Source of the DNA: Tachypleus tridentatus
Lineage: Eukaryota > Arthropoda > Merostomata > Xiphosura > Limulidae
Assembly (NCBI RefSeq): GCF_004210375.1
Contig: NC_134825.1
Span: 3,348,001-3,412,000, forward strand
Length of the DNA: 64,000 bases
Direction: 5' to 3'
The translations under genes were made by a program, and so were the position numbers. Shown piece by piece: positions 8,655-22,400 of this stretch. Within the stretch, counting starts at the first letter, position 1. Each line of letters begins with the position of its first letter. Below the pieces are notes generated by a model, which did no database searches, was not told the origin of the DNA, and worked only from the letters and a program-made list of their open reading frames with translations.

Positions 8655-9084
8655 AAAAATAGATATGAATTATTATTTTAAAACAATGAGTTGCTGCTGC
8701 AGACAAGTGAACTCCTTTTGACATTGTTAATGATGTACATGGTAATAAAATCTATCTAAACCAAGTAGCATACCTAGTGATAAAACCTGTATAAACCAAG
8801 TGGGGTACATAGTGATTAAATCTATATAAACCAAGTGGGGTACATAGTGATTAAATCTGTGTAAACCAAGTGGGGTACATAGTGATAAAATCTGTGAAAA
8901 CCAAGTTGTGTACATAGTGATAAAATCTGTGTAAATCAAGTTGTGTACATAGTGATAAAATCTGTGTAAACCAAGTTGTGTACATAGTGATAAAATCTGT
9001 GTAAACCAAGTTGTGTACATAGTGATAAAATATGTGTAAACCAAGTTGTGTACATAGTGATAAAATCTGTGTAAACCAAGTTGT

Positions 9085-9393
9085 GTACAGTGATTAAATC
9101 TGTGTAAACTAAGTAATGTACCTAGTGATGAAATCTGTATAAACCAAGTGGTATATTCAGTGATAAAATCTGTGTAAACCAAGTTGTGTACAGTGATTAA
9201 ATCTGTGTAAATTAAGTGGTATATTTAGTGATAAAATCTGTGTACACCAAGTTGTATACATAGTGATAAAATCTGTGTAAACCAAGTTATGTACAGTGAT
9301 TAAATCTGTGTAAACTAAGTGGTGTACATAGTGATAAAATCTGTGTAACCAAGTTGCATACATAGTGATTAAATCTGTGTAAACTAAGTGGTG
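9085..9393. repeat. 103-bp trimeric higher-order units at the left edge of array B
   Basis: A shortened 33-bp monomer (gtacagtgatt, lacking two bases of gtacatagtgatt) occurs at 9085, 9188 and 9291, spaced exactly 103 bp. Each is followed by two 35-bp monomers. This local trimer is not seen in the array interior. Confidence 0.75.
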
Positions 9394-12300
9394 TATGTAG
9401 TGATAAAATCTGTGTAAACCAAGTTGTGAACGTAGTGATAAAATCTGTGTAAACCAAGTGGTGTACCTAGTGATGAAATCTGTATAAACCAAGTTGTGTA
9501 CGTGGTGATAAAATCTGTGTAAACCAAGTTGTGTACGTAGTGATTAAATCTGTGTAAACCAAGTTGTGTACATAGTGATAAAATCTGTGTAAACCAAGTT
9601 GTGTACGTAGTGATTAAATCTGTGTAAACTAAGTGGTGTATGTAGTGATAAAATCTGTGTAAACCAAGGGGCGTAACTTGTGATAAAATCTGTGTAAACC
9701 AAGTTGTGTACGTAGTGACAAAATCTGTGTAAACCAAGTTGTGTACATACTGATAAAATCTGTGTAAACCAAGTTGTGTACATAGTGATAAAATCTGTGT
9801 AAACCAAGTTGTGTACGTAGTGATTAAATCTGTGTAAACTAAGTGGTGTATGTAGTGATAAAATCTGTGTAAACCAAGGGGCGTACGTAGTGATTAAATC
9901 TGTGTAAACCAAGTTGTCTACCTAGTGATTAAATCTGTGTAAACTAAGTGGTGTACCTAGTGATAAAATCTCTGTAAACCAAGTTGTGTACATAGTGATA
10001 AAATCTGTGTAAACCAAGTTGTGTACGTAGTGATTAAATCTGTATACACCAAGCTGTGTACATAGTGATGAAATCTGTGTAAACCAAGTTGTGTACATAG
10101 TGATGAAATCTGTGTAAACCAAGTTGTGTACATAGTGATGAAATCTGTGTAAACCAAGTTGTGTACGTAGTGATTAAATCTGTGTAAACCAAGTTGTGTA
10201 CATAGTGATGAAATCTGTGTAAACCAAGTTGTGTACATAGTGATGAAATCTGTGTAAACCAAGTTGTGTACATAGTGATGAAATCTGTGTAAACCAAGTT
10301 GTGTACACAGTGATAAAATCTGTGTAAACCAATATGTGTACATAGTGATAAAATCTGTGTGAACCAAGTTGTGTACATAGTGATTAAATCTGTGTAAACC
10401 AAGTTGTGTACATAGTGATAAAATCTGTGTAAACCAAGTTGTGTACGTAGTGATTAAATCTGTGTAAACTAAGTGGTGTACCTAGTGATAAAATCTGTGT
10501 AAACCAAGTTGTGTACATAGTGATAAAATCTGTGTAAACCAAGTTGTGTACGTAGTGATTAAATCTGTATACACCAAGCTGTGTACATAGTGATGAAATC
10601 TGTGTAAACCAAGTTGTGTACATAGTGATGAAATCTGTGTAAACCAAGTTGTGTACATAGTGATGAAATCTGTGTAAACCAAGTTGTGTACGTAGTGATT
10701 AAATCTGTGTAAACCAAGTTGTGTACATAGTGATGAAATCTGTGTAAACCAAGTTGTGTACATAGTGATGAAATCTGTGTAAACCAAGTTGTGTACATAG
10801 TGATGAAATCTGTGTAAACCAAGTTGTGTACATAGTGATAAAATCTGTGTAAACCAAGTTGTGTACACAGTGATAAAATCTGTGTAAACCAAGTTGTGTA
10901 CATAGTGATTAAATCTGTGTAAACCAAGTTGTGTACATAGTGATAAAATCTGTGTAAACCAAGTTGTGTACATAGTGATAAAATCTGTGTAAACCAAGTT
11001 GTGTATATAGTGATTAAATCTGTGTAAACTAAGTGGTGTATATAGTGATAAAATCTGTGTAAACCAAGTTGTGTACATAGTGATAAAATCTGTGTAAACC
11101 AAGTTGTGTACATAGTGATAAAATCTGTGTAAACCAAGTTGTGTACATAGTGATAAAATCTGTGTAAACCAAGTTGTGTACATAGTGATTAAATCTGTGT
11201 AAACCAAGTTGTGTACATAGTGATAAAATCTGTGTAAACCAAGTTGTGTACGTAGTGATTAAATCTGTGTAAACTAAGTGGTGTATATAGTGATAAAATC
11301 TGTGTAAACCAAGTTGTGTACACAGTGATAAAATCTGTGTAAACCAAGTGGTGTACCTAGTGATGAAATCTGTATAAACCAAGTTGTGTACGTGGTCATA
11401 AAATCTGTGTAAACCAAGTTGTGTACGTAGTGATTAAATCTGTGTAAACCAAGTTGTGTACATAGTGATAAAATCTGTGTAAACCAAGTGGTCTACCTAG
11501 TGATGAAATCTGTATAAACCAAGTTGTGTACGTGGTGATAAAATCTGTGTAAACCAAGTTGTGTACGTAGTGATTAAATCTGTGTAAACCAAGTTGTGTA
11601 GGTAGTGATAAAATCTGTGTAAACCAAGTTGTGTACATAGTGATAAAATCTGTGTAAACCAAGTTGTGTACGTAGTGATAAAATCTGTGTAAACCAAGTT
11701 GTGTACGTAGTGATTAAATCTGTGTAAACTAAGTGGTGTACATAGTGATAAAATCTGTGTAAACCAAGTTGTGTACAGAGTGATTAAATCTGTGTAAACT
11801 AAGTGGTGTATGTAGTGATAAAATCTGTGTAAACCAAGGGGCATACCTTGTGATAAAATCTGTGTAAACCAAGTTGTGTACGTAGTGATTAAATCTGTGT
11901 AAACTAAGTGGTGTATATAGTGATAAAATCTGTGTAAACCAAGTTGTGTACATAGTGATAAAATCTGTGTAAACCAAGTGGTGTACCTGGTGATGAAATC
12001 TGTATAAACCAAGTTGTGTAAGTGGTCATAAAATCTGTGTAAACCAAGTTGTGTACGTAGTGATTAAATCTGGGTAAACTAAGTGGTGTACATAGTGATA
12101 AAATCTGTGTAAACCAAGTTGTGTACGTAGTGATTAAATCTGTGTAAAGTAAGTGGTATAGGTAGTGATAAAATCTGTGTAAACCAATATGTGTACATAG
12201 TGATAAAATCTGTGTAAACCAAGTTATGTACATAGTGATTAAATCTGTGTAAACCAAGTTGTGTACGTAGTGATAAAATCTGTGTAAACCAAGTTGTGTA

Positions 12301-13829
12301 CGTAGTGATAAAATCTGTGTAAACCAAGTTGTGTACGTAGTGATTAAATCTGTGTAAACTAAGTGGTGTATGTAGTGATAAAATCTGTGTAAACCAAGGG
12401 GTGTACCTTGTGATGAAATCTGTGTAAACCAAGTTGTGTACGTAGTGATTAAATCTGTGTAAACTAAGTGGTGTATGTAGTGATAAAATCTGTGTAAACC
12501 AAGTTGTGTACATAGTGATAAAATCTGTGTAAACCAAGTTGTGTACGTAGTGATTAAATCTGTGTAAACTAAGTGGTGTATGTAGTGATAAAATCTGTGT
12601 AAACCAAGTTGTGTACATAGTGATAAAATCTGTGTAAACTAAGTGGTGTACCTAGTGATGAAACATGTGTAAACCAAGTGATATATTTAGTGATGAAACA
12701 TGTGTAAACCAAGTTGTGTACATAGTGATGAAATATGTGTAAACCAAGTTGTGTACATAGTGATGAAATCTGTGTAAACTAAGTGGTGTATATAGTGATA
12801 AAATCTGGGTAAACCAAGTTGTGTACATAGTGATAAAATCTGTGTAAACCAAGTTCTGTACATAGTGATTAAATCTGTGTAAACTAAGTGGTGTAGGTAG
12901 TGATAAAATCTGTGTGAACCAAGTTCTGTACATAGTGATGAAATCTGTGTAAACCAAGTTCTGTACATAGTGATGAAATCTGTGTAAACCAAGTTGTGTA
13001 CACAGTGATAAAATCTGTGTAAACCAAGTTGTGTACATAGTGATTAAATCTGTGTAAACCAAGTTGTGTACATAGTGATAAAATCTGTGTAAACCAAGTT
13101 GTGTACGTAGTGATTAAATCTGTGTAAACTAAGTGGTGTATATAGTGATAAAATCTGTGTAAACCAAGTTGTGTACATAGTGATAAAATCTGTGTAAACC
13201 AAGTTGTGTACATAGTGATAAAATCTGTGTAAACCAAGTTGTATACACAGTGATAAAATCTGTGTAAACCAATATGTGTACATAGTGATAAAATCTGTGT
13301 AAACCAAGTTGTGTACATAGTGATTAAATCTGTGTAAACCAAGTTGTGTACATAGTGATAAAATCTGTGTAATCCAAGTTGTGTACGTAGTGATTAAATC
13401 TGTGTAAACCAAGTTGTGTACATAGCGATAAAATCTGTGTAAACCAAGTGGTCTACCTAGTGATGAAATCTGTATAAACCAAGTTGTATACGTGGTGATA
13501 AAATCTGTGTAAACCAAGTTGTGTACGTAGTGATTAAATCTGGGTAAACTAAGTGGTGTACATAGTGATAAAATCTGTGTAAACCAAGTTGTGTACGTAG
13601 TGATTAAATCTGTGTAAAGTAAGTGGTATAGGTAGTGATAAAATCTGTGTAAACCAATATGTGTACATAGTGATAAAATCTGTGTAAACCAAGTTGTGTA
13701 CGTAGTGATTAAATCTGTGTAAACTAAGTGGTGTATGTAGTGATAAAATCTGTGTAAACCAAGTTGTGTACATAGTGATAAAATCTGTGTAAACCAAGTT
13801 GTGTACGTAGTGATTAAATCTGTGTAAAC

Positions 13830-16800
13830 TAAGTGGTGTATGTAGTGATAAAATCTGTGTAAACCAAGTTGTGTACATAGTGATAAAATCTGTGTAAACT
13901 AAGTGGTGTACCTAGGGATGAAACATGTGTAAACCAAGTGATATATTTAGTGATGAAACATGTGTAAACCAAGTTGTGTACATAGTGATGAAATATGTGT
14001 AAACCAAGTTGTGTACATAGTGATGAAATCTGTGTGAACCAAGTTCTGTACATAGTGATGAAATCTGTGTAAACCAAGTTCTGTACATAGTGATGAAATC
14101 TGTGTAAACCAAGTTGTGTACATAGTGATAAAATCTGTGTGAACCAAGTTGTGTACGTAGTGATTAAATCTGTGTAAACTAAGTGGTGTATGTAGTGATA
14201 AAATCTGTGTAAACTAAGTGGTGTATGTAGTGATAAAATCTGTGTAAACCAAGGGGCATACCTTGTGATAAAATCTATGTAAACCAAGTTGTATACGTAG
14301 TGATTAAATCTGTGTAAACTAAGTGGTGTATATAGTGATAAAATCTGTGTAAACCAAGTTGTGTACATAGTGATAAAATCTGTGTAAACCAAGTGGTGTA
14401 CCTAGTGATGAAATCTGTATAAACCAAGTTGTGTACATAGTGATAAAATCTGTGTAAACCAAGTTGTGTACGTAGTGATTAAATCTGTGTAAACTAAGTG
14501 CTGTACATGGTGATAAAATCTGTGTGAACCAAGTTGTGTACGTAGTGATTAAATCTGTGTAAACTAAGTGGTGTATATAGTGATAAAATCTGGGTAAACC
14601 AAGTTGTGTACATAGTGATAAAATCTGTGTAAACCAAGTGGTGTACCTAGTGATGAAATCTGTATAAACCAAGTTGTGTACGTGGTCATAAAATCTGTGT
14701 AAACCAAGTTGTGTACGTAGTGATTAAATCTGTGTAAACCAAGTTGTGTACATAGTGATAAAATCTGTGTAAACCAAGTTGTGTAGGTAGAAATTAAATC
14801 TGTGTAAACTAAATGGTGTACATAGTGATAAAATCTGTGTAAACCAAGTTGTGTACATAGTGATTAAATCTGTGTAAACTAAGTGGTGTAGGTAGTGATA
14901 AAATCTGTGTAAACCAAGTTGTGTACATAGTGATAAAATCTGTGTAAACAAAGTTGTGTACGTAGTGATAAAATCTGTGTAAACCAAGTTGTGTACGTAG
15001 TGATTAAATCTGTGTAAACTAAGTGGTGTACATAGTGATAAAATCTGTGTAAACCAAGTTGTGTACATAGTGATTAAATCTGTCTAAACTAAGTGGTGTA
15101 TGTAATGATAAAATCTGTGTAAACCAAGGGGCATACCTTGTGATAAAATCTGTGTAAACCAAGTTGTGTACGTAGTGATTAAATCTGTGTAAACTAAGTG
15201 GTGTATATAGTGATAAAATCTGTGTAAACCAAGTGGTCTACCTAGTGATGAAATCTGTAGAAACCAAGTTGTGTACGTGGTGATAAAATCTGTGTAAACC
15301 AAGTTGTGTACGTAGTGATTAAATCTGTGTAAACTAAGTGGTGTACATAGTGATAAAATCTGTGTAAACCAAGTTGTGTACGTAGTGATTAAATCTCTGT
15401 AAACTAAGTGGTGTATGTAGTGATAAAATCTGTGTAAACCAAGGGGCGTACGTAGTGATTAAATCTGTGTAAACCAAGTTGTGTACATAGTGATTAAATC
15501 TGTGTAAACTAAGTGGTGTATGTAGTGATAAAATCTGTGTAAGCTAAGTGGTGTATGTAGTGATAAAATCTGTGTAAACCAAGTTGTGTACGTAGTGATA
15601 AAATCTGTGTAAACCAAGTGGGGTACATAGTAATTAAATCTCTATAGACCAAGCTGTGTACATAGTGATAAAATCTGTGTAAACCAAGTTGTGTACATAG
15701 TGATAAAATCTGTGTAAACCAAGTGGTGTACCTAGTGATGAAATCTGTATAAACCAAGTTGTGCACGTGGTCATAAAATCTGTGTAAACCAAGTTGTGTA
15801 GGTAGTGATTAAATCTGTGTAAACCAAGTTGTGTACGTAGTGATTAAATCTGGGTAAACTAAGTGGTGTACATAGTGATAAAATCTGTGTAAACCAAGTT
15901 GTGTACGTAGTGATTAAATCTGTGTAAACTAAGTGGTGTAGGTAGTGATAAAATCTGTGTAAACCAATATGTGTACATAGTGATAAAATCTGTGTAAACC
16001 AAGTTGTGTACATAGTGATTAAATCTGTGTAAACCAAGTTGTGTACGTAGTGATAAAATCTGTGTAAACCAAGTTGTGTACGTAGTGATTAAATCTGTGT
16101 GAACTAAGTGGTGTACATAGTGATAAAATCTGTGTAAACCAAGTTGGGTACGTAGTGATTAAATCTGTGTAAACTAAGTGGTGTACCTTGTGATGAAATC
16201 TGTGTAAACCAAGTTGTGTACGTAGTGATTAAATCTGTGTAAACTAAGTGGTGTATGTAGTGATAAAATCTGTGAAAACCAAGTTGTGTACATAGTGATA
16301 AAATCTGTGTAAACCAAGTTGTGAACGTAGTGATTAAATCTGTGTAAACTAAGTGATGTATGTAGTGATAAAATCTGTGTAAACCAAGGGGCGTACGGAG
16401 TGATTAAATCTGTGTAAACCACGTTGTGTACATAGTGATTAAATCTGTGTAAACCAAGTTGTGTACATAGTGATAAAATCTGTGTAAACCAAGTTGTGTA
16501 CATAGTGATAAAATCTGTGTAAACTAAGTGGTGTATGTAGTGATAAAATCTGTGTAAACCAAGGGGCATACCTTGTGATAAAATCAGTGTAAACCAAGTT
16601 GTGTACGTAGTGATTAAATCTGTGTAAACTAAGTGGTGTATGTAGTGATAAAATCTGTGTAAACCAAGGGGCGTACGTAGTGATTAAATCTGTTTAAACC
16701 AAGTTGTGTACATAGTGATTAAATCTGTGTAAACTAAGTGGTGTATGTAGTGATAAAATCTGTGTAAACTAAGTGGTGTATGTAGTGATAAATTCTGTGT

Positions 16801-19450
16801 AAACCAAAGGGCATACCTTGTGATAAAATCTATGTAAACCAAGTTGTATACGTAGTGATTAAATCTGTGTAAACTAAGTGGTGTATATAGTGATAAAATC
16901 TGTGTAAACCAAGTTGTGTACATAGTGATAAAATCTGTGTAAACCAAGTGGTGTACCTAGTGATGAAATCTGTATAAACCAAGTTGTGTACATAGTGATA
17001 AAATCTGTGTAAACCACGTTGTGTACGTAGTGATTAAATCTGTGTAAACTAAGTGCTGTACATGGTGATAAAATCTGTGTGAACCAAGTTGTGTACGTAG
17101 TGATTAAATCTGTGTAAACTAAGTGGTGTATATAGTGATAAAATCTGGGTAAACCAAGTTGTGTACATAGTGATAAAATCTGTGTAAACTAAGTGGTGTA
17201 TGTAGTGATAAAATCTGTGTAAACCAAGTTGTGTACATAGTGATAAAATCTGTGTAAACTAAGTGGTGTATGTAGTGATAAAATCTGTGTAAACCAAGTT
17301 GTGTACATAGTGATAAAATCTGTGTAAACTAAGTGGTGTACCTAGGGATGAAACATGTGTAAACCAAGTGATATATTTAGTGATGAAACATGTGTAAACC
17401 AAGTTGTGTACATAGTGATGAAATATGTGTAAACCAAGTTGTGTACATAGTGATGAAATCTGTGTGAACCAAGTTCTGTACATAGTGATGAAATCTGTGT
17501 AAACCAAGTTCTGTACATAGTGATGAAATCTGTGTAAACCAAGTTGTGTACATAGTGATAAAATCTGTGTAAACCAAGTTGTGTACGTAGTGATTAAATC
17601 TGTGTAAACTAAGTGGTGTATGTAGTGATAAAATCTGTGTAAACTAAGTGGTGTATGTAGTGATAAAATCTGTGTAAACCAAGGGGCATACCTTGTGATA
17701 AAATCTATGTAAACCAAGTTGTATACGTAGTGATTAAATCTGTGTAAACTAAGTGGTGTATATAGTGATAAAATCTGTGTAAACCAAGTTGTGTACATAG
17801 TGATAAAATCTGTGTAAACCAAGTGGTGTACCTAGTGATGAAATCTGTATAAACCAAGTTGTGTACATAGTGATAAAATCTGTGTAAACCAAGTTGTGTA
17901 CGTAGTGATTAAATCTGTGTAAACTAAGTGCTGTACATGGTGATAAAATCTGTGTAAACCAAGTTGTGTATGTAGTGATTAAATCTGTGTAAACTAAGTG
18001 GTGTATATAGTGATAAAATCTGTGTAAACCAAGTTGTGTACATAGTGATAAAATCTGTGTAAACCAAGTGGTGTACCTAGTGATGAAATCTGTATAAACC
18101 AAGTTGTGTACGTGGTCATAAAATCTGTGTAAACCAAGTTGTGTACGTAGTGATTAAATCTGTGTAAACCAAGTTGTGTACATAGTGATAAAATCTGTGT
18201 AAACCAAGTTGTGTAGGTAGAAATTAAATCTGTGTAAACTAAATGGTGTACATAGTGATAAAATCTGTGTAAACCAAGTTCTGTACATAGTGATTAAATC
18301 TGTGTAAACTAAGTGGTGTAGGTAGTGATAAAATCTGTGTAAACCAAGTTGTGTACATAGTGATAAAATCTGTGTAAACAAAGTTGTGTACGTAGTGATA
18401 AAATCTGTGTAAACCAAGTTGTGTACGTAGTGATTAAATCTGTGTAAACTAAGTGGTGTACATAGTGATAAAATCTGTGTAAACCAAGTTGTGTACATAG
18501 TGATTAAATCTGTGTAAACTAAGTGGTGTATGTAAGTGATAAAATCTGTGTAAACCAAGGGGCATACCTTGTGATAAAATCTGTGTAAACCAAGTTGTGT
18601 ACGTAGTGATTAAATCTGTGTAAACTAAGTGGTGTATATAGTGATAAAATCTGTGTAAACCAAGTGGTCTACCTAGTGATGAAATCTGTAGAAACCAAGT
18701 TGTGTACGTGGTGATAAAATCTGTGTAAACCAAGTTGTGTACGTAGTGATTAAATCTGTGTAAACTAAGTGGTGTACATAGTGATAAAATCTGTGTAAAC
18801 CAAGTTGTGTACGTAGTGATTAAATCTCTGTAAACTAAGTGGTGTATGTAGTGATAAAATCTGTGTAAACCAAGGGGCGTACGTAGTGATTAAATCTGTG
18901 TAAACCAAGTTGTGTACATAGTGATTAAATCTGTGTAAACTAAGTGGTGTATGTAGTGATAAAATCTGTGTAAACTAAGTGGTGTATGTAGTGATAAAAT
19001 CTGTGTAAACCAAGTTGTGTACGTAGTGATAAAATCTGTGTAAACCAAGTGGGGTACATAGTGATTAAATCTGTATAAACCAAGCTGTGTACATAGTGAT
19101 AAAATCTGTGTAAACCAAGTTGTGTACATAGTGATAAAATCTGTGTAAACCAAGTGGTGTACCTAGTGATGAAATCTGTATAAACCAAGTTGTGTACGTG
19201 GTGATAAAATCTGTGTAAACCAAGTTGTGTAGGTAGTGATTAAATCTGTGTAAACCAAGTTGTGTACGTAGTGATTAAATCTGTGTAAACCAAGTGGTGT
19301 ACATAGTGATAAAATCAGTGTAAACCAAGTTGTGTACGTAGTGATTAAATCTGTGTAAACCAAGTGGTGTAGGTAGTGATAAAATCTGTGTAAACCAATA
19401 TGTGTACATAGTGATAAAATCTGTGTAAACCAAGTTGTGTACATAGTGAT
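13830..19450. repeat. Large higher-order duplication in array B, offset about 3,430 bp (98 monomers)
   Basis: The ordered variant monomers from about 13830 to 16020 recur from about 17260 to 19450. Shared rare markers include gggatgaaacatg (13915 and 17345), gaaccaagttctg, aggtagaaattaaatc (14787 and 18217), tgtagaaacc (15257 and 18688) and ccaatatgtg (15965 and 19396). The offset shifts from 3430 to 3431 by one inserted g near 18535. Later copies of the ccaatatgtg marker lie near 22569, 27059, 31220 and 39732, showing that related blocks continue to the right. Confidence 0.85.
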
Positions 19451-22400
19451 TAAATCTGTGTAAACCAAGTTGTGTACGTAGTGATAAAATCTGTGTAAAC
19501 CAAGTTGTGTACGTAGTGATAAAATCTGTGTAAACCAAGTGGTGTACATAGTGATAAAATCTGTGTAAACCAAGTTGTGTACGTAGTGATTAAATCTGTG
19601 TAAACCAAGTTGTGTACATAGTGATAAAATCTGTGTAAACCAAGTTGTGTACATAGTGATAAAATCTGTGTAAACCAAGTTGTGTACGTAGTGATTAAAT
19701 CTGTGTAAACCAAGTTGTGTACATAGTGATAAAATCTGTGTATGTAGTGATAAAATCTGTGTAAACCAAGTTGTGTATGTAGTGATAAAATCTGTGTAAA
19801 CCAAGTTGTGTACATAGTGATTAAATCTGTGTAAACCAAGTTGTGTACATAGTGATAAAATCTGTGTAAACCAAGTTGTGTACATAGTGATAAAATCTGT
19901 GTAAACCAAGTTGTGTACATAGTGATAAAATCTGTGTAAACCAAGTGGTGTATGTAGTGATAAAATCTGTGTAAACCAAGGGGCATACCTAGTGATAAAA
20001 TCTGTGTAAACCAAGTTGTGTACGTAGTGATTAAATCTGTGTAAACTAAGTGGTGTATGTAGTGATAAAATCTGTGTAAACCAAGGGGTGTACGTAGTGA
20101 TTAAATCTGTGTAAACCAAGTTGTGTACATAGTGATTAAATCTGTAAACCAAGTGGTGTATGTAGTGATAAAATCTGTGTAAACCAAGTGGTGTATGTAG
20201 TGATAAAATCTGTGTAAACCAAGGGCATACCTAGTGATAAAATCTGTGTAAACCAAGTTGTGTACGTAGTGATTAAATCTGTGTAAACTAAGTGGTGTAT
20301 ATAGTGATAAAATCTGTGTAAACCAAGTTGTGTACATAGTGATAAAATCTGTGTAAACCAAGTGTGTGTACCAAGTGGTGTATAGTGATAAAATCTGTGT
20401 AAACCAAGTTGTGTACATAGTGATAAAATCTGTGTAAACCAAGTTGTGTACATAGTGATAAAATCTGTGTAAACAAGTTGTGTACGTAGTGATTAAATCT
20501 GTGTAAACCAAGTGTGTACATAGTGATAAAATCTGTGTAAACCAAGTTGTGTACGTAGTGATTAAATCTGTGTAAACCAAGTGGTGTATATAGTGATAAA
20601 ATCTGTGTAAACCAAGTTGTGTACATAGTGATAAAATCTGTGTAAACCAAGTTGTGTACATAGTGATTAAATCTGTGTAAACCAAGTGGTGTAGGTAGTG
20701 ATAAAATCTGTGTAAACCAAGTTGTGTACATAGTGATAAAATCTGTGTAAACCAAGTGGTGTATGTAGTGATAAAATCTGTGTAAACCAAGGGGTGTACA
20801 TAGTGATAAAATCTGTGTAAACCAAGTTGTGTACGTAGTGATTAAATCTGTGTAAACTAAGTGGTGTATGTAGTGATAAAATCTGTGTAAACCAAGGGGC
20901 GTACGTAGTGATTAAATCTGTGTAAACCAAGTTGTGTACATAGTGATTAAATCTGTGTAAACTAAGTGGTGTATGTAGTGATAAAATCTGTGTAAACTAA
21001 GTGGTGTATGTAGTGATAAAATCTGTGTAAACCAAGGGTACCTAGTGATAAAATCTGTGTAAACCAAGTTGTGTACGTAGTGATTAAATCTGTGTAAACT
21101 AAGTGGTGTATATAGTGATAAAATCTGTGTAAACCAAGTTGTGTACATAGTGATAAAATCTGTGTAAACCAAGTGGTGTACCTAGTGATGAAATCTGTAT
21201 AAACCAAGTTGTGTACATAGTGATAAAATCTGTGTAAACCAAGTTGTGTACGTAGTGATTAAATCTGTGTAAACCAAGTGTGTACATAGTGATAAAATCT
21301 GTGTAAACCAAGTTGTGTACGTAGTGATTAAATCTGTGTAAACTAAGTGGTGTATATAGTGATAAAATCTGGGTAAACCAAGTTGTGTACATAGTGATAA
21401 AATCTGTGTAAACCAAGTTGTGTACATAGTGATTAAATCTGTGTAAACTAAGTGGTGTAGGTAGTGATAAAATCTGTGTAAACCAAGTTGTGTACATAGT
21501 GATAAAATCTGTGTAAACAAAGTTGTGTACGTAGTGATAAAATCTGTGTAAACCAAGTTGTGTACGTAGTGATTAAATCTGTGTAAACTAAGTGGTGTAC
21601 ATAGTGATAAAATCTGTGTAAACCAAGTTGTGTACATAGTGATTAAATCTGTGTAAACTAAGTGGTGTATGTAGTGATAAAATCTGTGTAAACCAAGGGG
21701 CATACCTTGTGATAAAATCTGTGTAAACCAAGTTGTGTACGTAGTGATTAAATCTGTGTAAACTAAGTGGTGTATATAGTGATAAAATCTGTGTAAACCA
21801 AGTTGTGTACATAGTGATAAAATCTGTGTAAACCAAGTGGTGTACCTAGTGATGAAATCTGTGTAAACCAAGTTGTGTACGTGGTGATAAAATCTGTGTA
21901 AACCAAGTTGTGTACGTAGTGATTAAATCTGTGTAAACTAAGTGGTGTACATAGTGATAAAATCTGTGTAAACCAAGTTGTGTACGTAGTGATTAAATCT
22001 GTGTAAACTAAGTGGTGTATGTAGTGATAAAATCTGTGTAAACCAAGGGGTGTACGTAGTGATTAAATCTGTGTAAACCAAGTTGTGTACATAGTGATTA
22101 AATCTGTGTAAACTAAGTGGTGTATGTAGTGATAAAATCTGTGTAAGCTAAGTGGTGTATGTAGTGATAAAATCTGTGTAAACCAAGTTGTGTACGTAGT
22201 GATAAAATCTGTGTAAACCAAGTGGGGTACATAGTAATTAAATCTGTATAGACCAAGCTGTGTACATAGTGATAAAATCTGTGTAAACCAAGTTGTGTAC
22301 ATAGTGATAAAATCTGTGTAAACCAAGTGGTGTACCTAGTGATGAAATCTGTATAAACCAAGTTGTGTACGTGGTGATAAAATCTGTGTAAACCAAGTTG

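Noticed and set aside
8503..8724. 73-codon minus-strand open frame as a small gene
   Set aside because: It runs through the SINE, its target-site duplications and flanking DNA.
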